From Cyanobacteria bacterium K_DeepCast_35m_m2_023 (GTDB taxonomy: Bacteria; Cyanobacteriota; Cyanobacteriia; PCC-6307; Cyanobiaceae), in contig VGQR01000022.1 of assembly GCA_016882345.1 (NCBI GenBank), positions 1 through 13,356 on the forward strand: a stretch of DNA of 13,356 bases, in the 5' to 3' direction. The position numbers and the translations under genes were made by a program. This document shows, piece by piece, positions 1 through 6,671 of this stretch. Numbering within the stretch: position 1 is the first letter of the stretch; each line of letters begins with the position of its first letter. Under the pieces are notes generated by a model, which was not told the origin of the DNA, did not search any database, and worked only from the letters and a program-made list of their open reading frames with translations.

Positions 1-304
1 CGAACTAGCCGCCTGCGGCACCCCGGCGATTCTGGTGCCCTATCCGGCCGCCGCCGACAAGCACCAGGACGCCAACGCCGCCGCCGCCGCCGCCCTGGGT
101 GCGGCCGTGATCGTGTGGCAGCACGCACCCCACGACCCCCCGCTCGAGCTGGCCCTGTGGCGGCTGCTGGGGCCCCGGCTGCGGCAGACCGCCCCAGCCG
201 CCGACCCCCTGGCCACGATGCGGGCCGGCATGGAGCGCCTGGCGGTGCGCGACGCCGCCCAACGGCTGGCAGCGCTGCTGCAGGCAACCACGACTCAGCG
301 ATAG
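1..304 (+). CDS. murG: MurG, 3' end only (UDP-GlcNAc:lipid I GlcNAc transferase)
   Basis: This is the C-terminal ~100 residues of MurG; the reading frame enters at base 2 and ends at TAG 302-304. MurG adds GlcNAc from UDP-GlcNAc to lipid I at the cytoplasmic face of the membrane, making lipid II for peptidoglycan. The visible block [20 protein letters not shown] is the family's conserved donor-binding segment (pattern GxPxILVPxPxAxxxHQxxNA). It is followed by the usual short helical tail with a DP..MR..ME pattern and an Ala/Leu-rich end. The body of the gene lies left of the window. The last 10 bases overlap the end of the convergent toxin gene. Base composition is very GC-rich, like the other core genes here. 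The identification is secure; the gene is cut by the window edge, not broken. Confidence 0.93.
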   Translation, partial: ELAACGTPAILVPYPAAADKHQDANAAAAAALGAAVIVWQHAPHDPPLELALWRLLGPRLRQTAPAADPLATMRAGMERLAVRDAAQRLAALLQATTTQR

Positions 305-600
305 GCCGAATCGTGGTCAGGATGCAGTGAAAGCATCCTCAGCCAACACCCATCGCGCCAAGCCACGGCTCTACACCCCCGGCTGATGCGCATGGAATAC
401 AGCCGTTGCCCTTCAGGACCCGTGCGGCTCTGAATTAACTCCCAGCGCAACCCTTGACTGCGCTGCAGCTGCGTCCAGCTCAAGGCCTTGAGCAATCGCA
501 GGGTGTTGAGTACAGCCCAGGCCTCTGGCTTGGGAAGGGCCAGCAAATTGGCCTGGAACTCAGGGTTGTTGAGATCCAGCAGAACCGTCTCACCACTCAT
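295..600 (-). CDS. RelE/ParE-superfamily-like toxin of a toxin-antitoxin pair
   Basis: A 101-residue basic protein starting at ATG 600-598. The C-terminal half, with [19 protein letters not shown] and then [15 protein letters not shown], has the strand pattern and the conserved Arg, His, Asp and Tyr positions of RelE-like toxins found in cyanobacteria. Members of this superfamily cut mRNA at the ribosome or act on gyrase; the sequence does not show which. The start overlaps the antitoxin stop by four bases (ATGA), so the two are translationally coupled, with the antitoxin first. The 3' end overlaps murG by 10 bases on the opposite strand. No frameshift or internal stop is visible, so the module appears intact. 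The two-gene layout and protein size are seen directly; the toxin family rests on recognised motifs and the activity is inferred. Confidence 0.72.
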   Translation of the reverse strand: MSGETVLLDLNNPEFQANLLALPKPEAWAVLNTLRLLKALSWTQLQRSQGLRWELIQSRTGPEGQRLYSMRISRGCRAVAWRDGCWLRMLSLHPDHDSAYR

Positions 601-857
601 GAAGCATCCGAGAGGTGCTGCTCAAGTGCATCGAGATCGGCGTCCAGCGGCGGACCATCCATCGCCCTCAACGCACGATCGAGCCGCTCTGCTGCAGGCG
701 CCTGATGCAGCCAGAATTCACTATCAGGAATCGTAGAAGCGGCCTTGATGAGCCACACCCCCGGCTCAGGGCATTCCATGAGAACAGTGCGCCCAGCGAA
801 CTCCTTTCCCAAAGAGATCTGACCACTGGCGCCAACACGCTTGGTTGCAACCTTCAT
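597..857 (-). CDS. AbrB-like antitoxin partner of the RelE-like toxin
   Basis: An 86-residue acidic-tailed protein starting at ATG 857-855. The N-terminal ~45 residues (KRVGASGQISLGKEFAG, then a short strand ending EPGVWLIKAA) resemble the swapped-hairpin AbrB/SpoVT DNA-binding fold used by many antitoxins. The remainder (PDSEFWLHQ, then a helical stretch ending DLDALEQHL) would be the toxin-wrapping tail. It precedes the toxin gene and overlaps it by ATGA, the standard order for such modules. There is no clear Shine-Dalgarno in front of the start. Three TCATGC copies and a short palindrome lie across the start region and could be the autoregulatory operator. The function is inferred from fold pattern and context; a non-TA transcriptional regulator is the main alternative. 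Confidence 0.7.
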   Translation of the reverse strand: MKVATKRVGASGQISLGKEFAGRTVLMECPEPGVWLIKAASTIPDSEFWLHQAPAAERLDRALRAMDGPPLDADLDALEQHLSDAS

Positions 858-884
858 GCGGGCATCACAATCATGCCTTCATGC
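851..884. promoter_or_regulatory. Candidate antitoxin operator: TCATGC repeats and palindrome
   Basis: TCATGC occurs at 854-859, 871-876 and 879-884. The longer 9-mer CCTTCATGC is repeated at 851-859 and 876-884. A perfect inverted repeat ATGC-GG-GCAT lies at 856-865, over the antitoxin start codon. Antitoxins of the AbrB class commonly repress their own promoters through short repeats like these. The repeats are seen directly; the operator role is inferred, and short 6-mers can recur by chance. Confidence 0.35.
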
Positions 885-897
885 TAGGCAGAGCCCA

Positions 898-1992
898 TCA
901 ACCCCCCGTGGCAGGCGATTGCCACTGCTGCCGCATCGCCCGCAGCAGGCGCAGGTTTCCGCGGCGGTCCTGCAGGCCAAGGCGCAGCCAGTGCTCGTCC
1001 AGCCCCGCAAAACTGCGGCAGTCGCGCACCAGCACCCCATGGCGCTGCTCGAGGGCCTGGCACAGGGGCTGCAGCGACACCGACGCACGCACCAGCAGGT
1101 AGTTGGCCGTGCTGGGCAGCACCCGCAGCCGCCCCAACGGGCCCTGCAAGGCGGCGAGGTGCTCGCTCATCCACTGGCCTTCGCGCGCACTCCAGCGCTG
1201 CACCCAGGCGCAGTGACGCCGGTAGCGGTGCGCATCGCCCAGCAGCCGCAACGCCAGCGCCTCGGCCAGGCCGTTGATGGGCCACGGGTCGCGCCAGGCG
1301 GCCCAGCGTTGCAACCGCACCGGCGACGCCAGGGCATAGCCCAGGCGCAGTCCGGCCAGCCCGTAAAGCTTGGTCAGACTGCGCAGCACCACCAGGTTGG
1401 GGTGATCCGCCAGCAGCTCAATCAGCGACTGGGCCTCACCACCCGCCACCAGCGGCAAAAAGGCTTCATCGACGATCACCAACCGGTGCCTGTGCAGCAG
1501 GGTCTGCAGCGCAGCGCGGCTCCAAAGCTGGCCCGTGGGGTTGTGGGGATTGGTGATCCACACCACCTCGGCGGCGGGTGGGGGCGGCAGCGGTTGCGGC
1601 CAGGCGGCGTGCCACTGCAGCGGCAGGGGCCAGGGGCGCACGGCCCCACCCCAGCAGGCCAGGGCGCGCCCATAGTCGGCAAAGCCCGGCGCCGGCAGGG
1701 CGCTGACACCCGCTGCAGCGGCATCGCGCGCGGCCCAGGTGATCAGCTCGGCGGCGCCATTGCCCGGCAGCACCCAGGCCGGGTCGAGGTCATGCAGGCC
1801 GGCCAAGACGCCCCGCAGCCGAGTGCTGCCGCGATCGGGATAGGGCCGCAACCCCGCCAGGGCGGCCCCAGCAGTGCTGGCCTGCCAGGCCACCGACCAG
1901 CGCAACGGCGCCAGCGAGGCACTGGCATCGAGCAGCCGCCCCGGCCGCACTCCCAGTGCCAGCGCCCGCTGGGCCAGGTTGCCGCCATGCAC
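898..1992 (-). CDS. PLP-dependent CobC/CobD-like aminotransferase/decarboxylase
   Basis: A fold-type I PLP enzyme of the histidinol-phosphate aminotransferase/threonine-phosphate decarboxylase branch. The start chosen is GTG 1992-1990, giving 364 residues that begin with HGGNL, as CobC/CobD proteins do; the frame also runs up to ATG 2151, but that would overlap the divergent gene. Landmarks: DASASLAPL near residue 22; NPHNPTG at 148-154 with the pyridoxal-ring Asn; VIVDEAF with Asp175; SLTKLYGLAG with Schiff-base Lys208; and the carboxylate-binding Arg in HWLRLGL near 337. All catalytic positions are present. CobD-type enzymes make aminopropanol phosphate for the nucleotide loop of cobalamin, and cyanobacteria make pseudocobalamin, so this is the likeliest role. 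A histidinol-phosphate aminotransferase cannot be excluded. From memory, this gene commonly sits next to murG in picocyanobacteria. Confidence 0.85.
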   Translation of the reverse strand: MHGGNLAQRALALGVRPGRLLDASASLAPLRWSVAWQASTAGAALAGLRPYPDRGSTRLRGVLAGLHDLDPAWVLPGNGAAELITWAARDAAAAGVSALPAPGFADYGRALACWGGAVRPWPLPLQWHAAWPQPLPPPPAAEVVWITNPHNPTGQLWSRAALQTLLHRHRLVIVDEAFLPLVAGGEAQSLIELLADHPNLVVLRSLTKLYGLAGLRLGYALASPVRLQRWAAWRDPWPINGLAEALALRLLGDAHRYRRHCAWVQRWSAREGQWMSEHLAALQGPLGRLRVLPSTANYLLVRASVSLQPLCQALEQRHGVLVRDCRSFAGLDEHWLRLGLQDRRGNLRLLRAMRQQWQSPATGG

Positions 1993-2076
1993 CTCAGAAC
2001 CGAGCCCTTCACCGGGCACAGCCGCTCCAGCCACAGACAGGCAACCTACCCTTGGCCCTGTGGCGTCCCCGCTGCC
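1993..2076. promoter_or_regulatory. Divergent intergenic spacer between aminotransferase and HEPN remnant
   Basis: This 84-bp gap must carry the aminotransferase promoter (leftward) and once carried the one for the HEPN-MNT operon (rightward). On the minus strand, GAAGGG lies about 12 bases ahead of the GTG start as a distant Shine-Dalgarno candidate, and TAGGTT is a weak -10-like hexamer. No convincing -35 box is visible. The assignment is by position only. Confidence 0.3.
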
Positions 2077-2449
2077 GTGACCCCAGCCAACGAAGGCTCT
2101 GACATCCGCTGGCAGCAACGCTTTGCCAACGACTGCAAAGCGTTCGATCAACTGGAGCGATTCGTTGAACCGCCGGCGCTCAATGAGCGTGAGCAGCAGG
2201 GCTTGATCAAGGCCTTCGAGTACACCTTTGAACTGGGCTGGAACACGGTGCGCGATCTCTTGCGCAGTTAACGGTGACAGCTGGATGCTGATGATTCAAG
2301 ACCGCAACCTGACCCGTCACACGAACAACCGCAGCACAGCCGAGGACATCAGCGCCAACATCTGCGATCGCTACCTGCAGTGCTTTCAACAGCTGCGCCA
2401 CAGGCTTCTGCAGCGCCAGCGGCAGGAAGCGGCAGCACTACAACCATGA
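2077..2449 (+). pseudogene. HEPN toxin / NTase substrate-binding protein (HI0074 family), internally deleted
   Basis: Two frames together rebuild an HI0074-like HEPN protein. From GTG 2077 the first frame reads DIRWQQRF, then LNEREQQGLIKAFEYTFEL and GWNTVRDLL, and hits TAA at 2269-2271. The second frame resumes at about 2270 with GDSWMLMIQDRNLTRHT and continues to TGA 2447-2449. Intact relatives carry about 25 more residues between these parts (a GSRDxxRxAFxxGLIxDG segment), which are missing here along with the frame. The HEPN RNase motif R-x4-H survives (RNLTRH), but the following tyrosine of RX4HXY is replaced by Asn (HTNN). The last bases overlap the MNT start by ATGA, the normal operon junction. 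In working HEPN-MNT pairs the HEPN protein is an RNase toxin. The gene cannot make the full domain in one piece, so I call it a pseudogene. Confidence 0.8.
2364..2371. repeat. HIP1 palindrome GCGATCGC
   Basis: A perfect copy of the highly iterated palindrome of cyanobacteria, inside the HEPN remnant. Its presence in decayed accessory DNA suggests the remnant has been in a cyanobacterial genome for some time. The sequence is certain; what it implies about residence time is inference. Confidence 0.6.
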
Positions 2450-2756
2450 CGCAAGCTCAACCGCCAGTCCCTGCCAGACGCACTGAGATTCCGGGGATTC
2501 CACCTGAGACGGCAGGGACCCTGTGGCTTACGGGTCCCGCGCCATGGGGCGCCACCGTCCCGGTTCAGATCTTGACCTTTGCCTGGGGGGCGCAACGCTG
2601 ACACACAACGATCGCTTGCACCTGATGGCACAACTCAATGATCTGCTGCTTCCCTGGCAGGTGGATCTCAGCCTGCAGCGTGAGCTGCCGGTCGAACTGT
2701 TGGAGCAGATCGCGCGGGTCGGGCACTGGCTGTGGCGCCGCCGCGACCACGCTTAG
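2446..2756 (+). pseudogene. MNT-domain nucleotidyltransferase antitoxin, frameshifted
   Basis: A minimal nucleotidyltransferase of the MNT family, normally the antitoxin of a HEPN-MNT pair, which adenylylates the HEPN toxin. From ATG 2446 (overlapping the HEPN stop by ATGA) the first frame ends in TAGTLWL and then runs off as nonsense. From about 2526 another frame reads YGSRAMGRHRPGSDLDL, the active-site loop with its two metal-binding Asp residues, and later WQVDLSL with the third. Adding one T at the CTTACG near 2529 would give LWLYGSRAMG and restore a 103-residue protein, the usual MNT size. So a single-base deletion has separated the first ~27 residues from the catalytic part. The downstream frame alone, from GTG 2523, would give 77 residues without the first strand. 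A sequencing error could cause the same picture, but the partner gene is damaged too. Confidence 0.78.
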
Positions 2757-2827
2757 GCCAGCTTTCAACCGGCTCGGCACCCAGATCGAACCCATGGTTA
2801 ATCTCAAACCTGGCTTGGAAGACGGGT

Positions 2828-3760
2828 GTGGCGGGCCTCAGCATTCCCATCAGCCAGCAGATCCTGGTCGAGGTTGTTGAGCGGCTTGGCACCGTTCTGC
2901 TGGGAAAAGAGCATCAAATCCGCCTGGCGCTGACCTGTTTGCTGGCGGGCGGGCACCTGTTGCTCGAAGACCTGCCGGGCATGGGCAAAACAACGCTGGC
3001 CGAAGCGCTGGCCCGCTGCTTGGGTCTGCAGTTTTGCCGGGTGCACTTCACCAGCGACCTGCTGCCGGCCGATCTGACCGGCATCAATGTGCTGGATCCA
3101 ACCACCGGGCAATTCCGGTTTCAGGGCGGGCCCCTGTTTGCCCAGGTGCTGCTGGCCGATGAGATCAATCGCGCCAGCCCCCGCACCCAGAGCGCCCTGC
3201 TGGAGGCGATGGCCAGCGGCCTCGTCAGCATCGATGGCACCAGCCACCGGCTGCCGCAGCCGTTCGTGGTGATCGCCAGCCAGAACGGCCTGGAGCAGAG
3301 CGGCACCTACCCACTGCCTGAATCCCAGCTCGATCGCTTCTTGATGCGACTGTCGCTGGGATTTCCGAACCGCGCAGCTGAGGCCGCCATGCTCGCCGGC
3401 CAACGGGTGCCCCTGGCCAGCCTGGATGGCTTGCTGAACGCTGAGCATCTGCAGCAGGCCCAGGCCGCGGCCGCCGCCCTGCCGGCAAACGACGCCTTGA
3501 TCGCCTATGTGCTCGATCTGCTGGCGGCCAGCCGCGCGGCCACGGCGGGCCATCCACCGCTGTCGCCGCGGGCGGGCCTGGGGCTGCTGGCGGCGGCCCG
3601 CGCCTGGGCCTACCTGGCCGGAGCCGCCTTCGTGACTCCTGAGCATGTGCAGGCGGTGTTCGCTGCGGTGGTCGAGCATCGCCTTGATGGCGGCCAGCCC
3701 AGCCAGCGGCGGGGTGCGCTGAGCGCCGCCCTGATCACCGAGGTCGATGGACTTCGTTGA
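2828..3760 (+). CDS. MoxR-family AAA+ ATPase
   Basis: A 310-residue MoxR-type AAA+ ATPase. These proteins act as chaperones that mature or activate partner proteins, often encoded beside DUF58, VWA or transglutaminase genes as here. I chose GTG 2828, which has GGAAG about 9 bases upstream and gives a normal-length N-terminus; the frame is open further left, but that would overlap the MNT remnant. Walker A is EDLPGMGKTT at about 47-56 and Walker B is VLLADEINRA at about 107-116. Sensor 1 and the following loop read ASQNGLEQSGTYPLPESQLD at about 150-169, close to the family's ATQNPxEQxGTYPLPEAQLDRF. The C-terminal part is the AAA lid domain, with PLSPRAGLGLLAAARAWA. All ATPase motifs look functional. 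The last 14 bases overlap the DUF58 gene, implying coupled translation. The cellular target is unknown. Confidence 0.92.
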   Translation: MAGLSIPISQQILVEVVERLGTVLLGKEHQIRLALTCLLAGGHLLLEDLPGMGKTTLAEALARCLGLQFCRVHFTSDLLPADLTGINVLDPTTGQFRFQGGPLFAQVLLADEINRASPRTQSALLEAMASGLVSIDGTSHRLPQPFVVIASQNGLEQSGTYPLPESQLDRFLMRLSLGFPNRAAEAAMLAGQRVPLASLDGLLNAEHLQQAQAAAAALPANDALIAYVLDLLAASRAATAGHPPLSPRAGLGLLAAARAWAYLAGAAFVTPEHVQAVFAAVVEHRLDGGQPSQRRGALSAALITEVDGLR

Positions 3761-4700
3761 GCGCCTGCCGCAAACACTGCAACGGCGGCTCAGCCGCCGC
3801 GAACCGACGCTGACCCTTCAGCGGCGCAATCTGTACATCCTTCCCAGCCGCTTTGGCGGGCTGTGGATGCTCACCGGCGCCATCCTCTATCTAGTGGGCA
3901 TCAACGGCCGCAGCAATGGCCCCGTGCTGCTGAGCCTGCTGCTGCTGGGGCTGCTGCTGCTCAACCTGTTTCTGACCCACTTCAACCTGCAGGGCCTGGA
4001 ACTGCGCCTTCGGGACGCGGGCCCCAGCTGCGCCGATGAGGCGGCGGATGTGCCGCTACTGGCCATCAGCCGCAGCGCCCGCCCAGCCATCAAGTTGCGC
4101 TGGCTGAGCCCAGCGCTCCGCCCCCAGGAGCAACAACTGCTGCATCTCCAGGCAGGGAACACGCCCTTGAGCGTGCCCTGGCAACCGCGGCGGCGGGGCC
4201 TGCAGCGTCCCGGGCGCCTGCTGATCCACACCACCGCGCCGATGGGCCTGTTTCGCTGCTGGAGCTACTGGGAGCCACCGCTCGATCTGGCGATCGCGCC
4301 AGCGCGCACGCCGGGCCCGGTGCTTGAACGGCAACGGCCCGAACAGCGCCAGCCCGGCGCCCGACAGAGCAGCGGCAGCGGCAGCGAGCATTTCGACGAG
4401 CTGCGGCCCCTGCGCCCCGAAGAGGGCCTGCAGCGGGTGGCCTGGAAGACCGTGGCCCGGGGCCAGGGCTGGTACGGCAAGCGCTTTGAGGCCGAGCAGG
4501 CCGCCGGTCTGTGGCTGGCGCCGGCGCCATCGCTGCCGCTGGAGCGGGCGTTGGAACACCTGTGCGAACGGCTCTGCCGCGGCCTGCAGGCAGGGGAGAG
4601 CCTGGGGCTGCTGCTGCCGGGCGGCCTGGCGATCCCACCAGCCGCGGGACAGGCCCAGCTGCAGCGCTGCCTGGTGGCTCTGGCCAGCGTGCCGGCATGA
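3747..4700 (+). CDS. DUF58-domain membrane protein
   Basis: A 317-residue protein starting at ATG 3747, inside the end of the MoxR gene. Two hydrophobic segments at about 36-52 and 58-80, separated by a short GINGRSNGP loop, anchor it. The remainder is soluble and contains the DUF58 signature at about 222-248: EHFDELRPLRPEEGLQRV, then AWKTVARG and YGKRFE. DUF58 proteins resemble VWA domains but usually lack the metal-binding MIDAS motif, and none is seen here. They are nearly always encoded with MoxR and a TgpA-like transglutaminase, and are thought to be clients or partners of the MoxR ATPase. The stop overlaps the next start by ATGA. The region is very GC- and CTG-rich, encoding Leu runs. 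The family call is firm; the biochemical role is not known. Confidence 0.9.
   Translation: MDFVERLPQTLQRRLSRREPTLTLQRRNLYILPSRFGGLWMLTGAILYLVGINGRSNGPVLLSLLLLGLLLLNLFLTHFNLQGLELRLRDAGPSCADEAADVPLLAISRSARPAIKLRWLSPALRPQEQQLLHLQAGNTPLSVPWQPRRRGLQRPGRLLIHTTAPMGLFRCWSYWEPPLDLAIAPARTPGPVLERQRPEQRQPGARQSSGSGSEHFDELRPLRPEEGLQRVAWKTVARGQGWYGKRFEAEQAAGLWLAPAPSLPLERALEHLCERLCRGLQAGESLGLLLPGGLAIPPAAGQAQLQRCLVALASVPA
4290..4297. repeat. HIP1 palindrome GCGATCGC
   Basis: A perfect HIP1 octamer inside the DUF58 gene, flanked by one further symmetric base pair set (GGCGATCGCG context). It supports a cyanobacterial host; the three copies in this window are far more than the one per ~65 kb expected for a random octamer. 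Confidence 0.6.
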
Positions 4701-6646
4701 GCAGCGCCGGCCTGCTGCAGCTGCTGTGCCTGGCGCTGCTGTGGCTGCAGCTGCTGCTGCAGGGGCAGTTGCAGACCCTGGTGGCGGTCCTGCTGCCATT
4801 GCTGCTGGCCCTGCGGCTGCGGCGCCAGCCCCTACACCAGCCGATCCTGCTGGGCCTGACGCTGTTGGCCCTGCTGGCCTGGGGGATGGGGGTCTCCCTG
4901 GGAGATCGCAGTGCCCTGCTACTAAGCGCCTGCAACCTGTTGTGGCTGCTGAGCGGCCTCAAGCTGCTGGAGGCCCGCAGCCACCACGACCAGCGTCGCT
5001 GCAGCCTGCTGCTGCTGCTGGCGGTGGGCCTGGCCGCCCTGGCCGAACAGGGGCTGGGCGCGTCGCTGCTGCAAGGGATCTGCACCCTGCTGGCCCTGGG
5101 CTCGCTGCTGGCCCTCGAAGGGGGTCCCAGCCCTCTGGGCCCGGTGCTGCGGCGCAGTGGCGTGCTGGTGGCGCTGGCGTTGCCATTGCTGATCGCTGCC
5201 TTTGTGCTGCTGCCGCGGCTGGAGCCGCTGTGGAGCCTGCAATTGGAACCCAGAGGCCGAACCGGCCTGGGCGACACACTGAACCCTGGCGCGCTGGCCG
5301 AATTGGTGGAAGACAACGGTCTGGCAGCCCGTGTCAGCTTTGCCAGCGGCCAGCCGCCACCGCCCAAGCAGCGCTACTGGCGCGTGCTGGTGCATCAGCG
5401 CTTTGACGGCAGCAGCTGGAGCGCCGCTGCCGTCCCACCGCCACGGCTGCAGACAAGCCCCTCTGGTGGCCCTACGCGCGAGCGTTGGCTGGTCGAACCC
5501 AATGGCCTGCGCCAGCGTCCCTGGAGCGGCGCAGGCCTGCCCACAGACCCGCAGCAGCAGCTCAACATCACTGGCAGCCTGCTGGGGCGCGCACCGTTGC
5601 AGGAGCGCAGCCTGTATGGGTTGGGGCCCGGGCCCGGAGCCGGCGTCTGGCGCCAGATCGCACCGACCGCCCTCGATCTGCAGCTACCGCAGGGTGCCAA
5701 CCCACAGCTGCTGGCCCTGGGCCAGCAGTGGAGCCGCCAGGGCGCCAGCCCCGAAGGCCGCCTGCAGCTGGCGCGACAGTGGTTTGTGCAACAGGGCTTC
5801 CGTTACACCCTGGAACCGGGCGTGCTGGGGTCGGTCGACCCGCTCGATCGCTTTCTGTTCGAGACGCGCGCAGGGTTCTGTGAGCACTTTGCCGCCAGCT
5901 TTTCGGCGCTCATGCGGGCCGCCGGTGTGCCCGCGCGAGTGGTGGTGGGCTACCAGGGCGGAGTCTGGCAACAGCCTGGCGGTGCCCGCTATCTGGAGCT
6001 GCGCAACAGCGACGCCCACGCCTGGAGCGAAGTGTGGCTGCCAGGGCAAGGCTGGGTGGGAGTAGACCCCACCGCCTGGGTGGTGCCCGAGCGGGTGCGG
6101 CGCTCCCTGGCGGCCAGCCTCAGCCCGGCCGACCAGCAACGCCTGGCCCGGCCATCCCCGGGGTGGATTCAGCTGGCGGTCAACCAATGGCAGGGGCTCG
6201 ACTACCGCTGGCAGCTGTGGGTTATGGGCTTTGACCGCCAACGCCAGCGCGAGCTGCTTGGAGACAGCAGCTGGCAGGGACTGATGGCCCTGGGGGTCAT
6301 GGCCGCAGCCCTGGCGATCGTGCTGGTACCGCTGCTGTGGCAGGCCCCCCAGGGCGATACGCCGCGACGACAGCTCGAGGGGCTGCTGCGCCTGCTGGAG
6401 CGCTGCGGTTACCCGCTTCACCCCGGCGAGAGCTTGGCGAGCTATTGCCGGCGCGTCGGTGCGCAGGTGCCAGCCCTGGCCAGCCCCCTGGCCACCTTGC
6501 AGCAGCGCTACGAAGGCTGGCGATTTGGTCCCGCCATCAACGAACCAGAAGGGCGCCGGCAACGCAGCGAACTGCTGGCCGCCATCGCCTGTTGCCGTCG
6601 TCAGGCTCGTAACAACGTAGGACGGAAAACAAGAAGAGCGCTATAA
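4697..6646 (+). CDS. TgpA-like membrane transglutaminase (DUF3488/transglutaminase core)
   Basis: A 649-residue protein starting at ATG 4697, overlapping the DUF58 stop by ATGA. The first ~175 residues hold six or so Leu-rich membrane spans. A periplasmic region follows with the papain-like transglutaminase core at about 370-470. Its triad is complete: Cys395 in GFCEHFAASFSALMRAAGVP, His441 in DAHAWSEVWL and Asp457 in VDPTAW. A further membrane span lies at about 528-548 (LMALGVMAAALAIVLVPLLW), and the cytoplasmic tail of ~100 residues is DUF4129-like. The layout matches Pseudomonas TgpA in order and size. The enzyme is probably a periplasmic peptidase, amidase or crosslinking enzyme acting on envelope proteins; the substrate is unknown. 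It is the third gene of the MoxR-DUF58-TgpA operon. The frame is open upstream to 4511, but that part lies inside DUF58 and is not used. Confidence 0.93.
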   Translation: MSSAGLLQLLCLALLWLQLLLQGQLQTLVAVLLPLLLALRLRRQPLHQPILLGLTLLALLAWGMGVSLGDRSALLLSACNLLWLLSGLKLLEARSHHDQRRCSLLLLLAVGLAALAEQGLGASLLQGICTLLALGSLLALEGGPSPLGPVLRRSGVLVALALPLLIAAFVLLPRLEPLWSLQLEPRGRTGLGDTLNPGALAELVEDNGLAARVSFASGQPPPPKQRYWRVLVHQRFDGSSWSAAAVPPPRLQTSPSGGPTRERWLVEPNGLRQRPWSGAGLPTDPQQQLNITGSLLGRAPLQERSLYGLGPGPGAGVWRQIAPTALDLQLPQGANPQLLALGQQWSRQGASPEGRLQLARQWFVQQGFRYTLEPGVLGSVDPLDRFLFETRAGFCEHFAASFSALMRAAGVPARVVVGYQGGVWQQPGGARYLELRNSDAHAWSEVWLPGQGWVGVDPTAWVVPERVRRSLAASLSPADQQRLARPSPGWIQLAVNQWQGLDYRWQLWVMGFDRQRQRELLGDSSWQGLMALGVMAAALAIVLVPLLWQAPQGDTPRRQLEGLLRLLERCGYPLHPGESLASYCRRVGAQVPALASPLATLQQRYEGWRFGPAINEPEGRRQRSELLAAIACCRRQARNNVGRKTRRAL

Positions 6647-6671
6647 ACATTTCATTGATCCAATTCTCACC

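Noticed and set aside
841..2271. A 476-codon open frame on the plus strand
   Set aside because: Most of it is the antisense shadow of the PLP aminotransferase; its product is Gln/Arg/Pro-rich with no family pattern. Only the last ~65 codons, from GTG 2077, are real, as the HEPN remnant.
2804..3679. A 291-codon open frame antisense to the MoxR gene
   Set aside because: Gln/Gly/Arg-rich shadow; the opposite strand has intact Walker A and B motifs.
3910..5030. Runs of CTG triplets that look like microsatellites
   Set aside because: They encode Leu-rich membrane spans in two confirmed genes; the runs are short and interrupted.
4090..5367. A 425-codon open frame on the minus strand opposite DUF58 and the transglutaminase
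   Set aside because: Ser/Arg/Pro/Ala-rich translation typical of a GC-rich antisense shadow; the plus strand has recognisable catalytic and membrane motifs across the same bases.
4324..5406. A 360-codon open frame on the plus strand in a different frame
   Set aside because: Overlaps DUF58 and TgpA, which have clear motifs and coupled starts; the translation is low-complexity Ala/Gly/Pro/Arg.
5684..6562. A 292-codon open frame antisense to the transglutaminase core
   Set aside because: No family pattern, and it covers the Cys-His-Asp triad of the real gene.
2828..6646. MoxR plus membrane partner plus transglutaminase as a new conflict or defence system
   Set aside because: This trio is widespread across bacteria with a known gene order, and nothing nearby (nuclease, VWA sensor, phage gene) points to defence.
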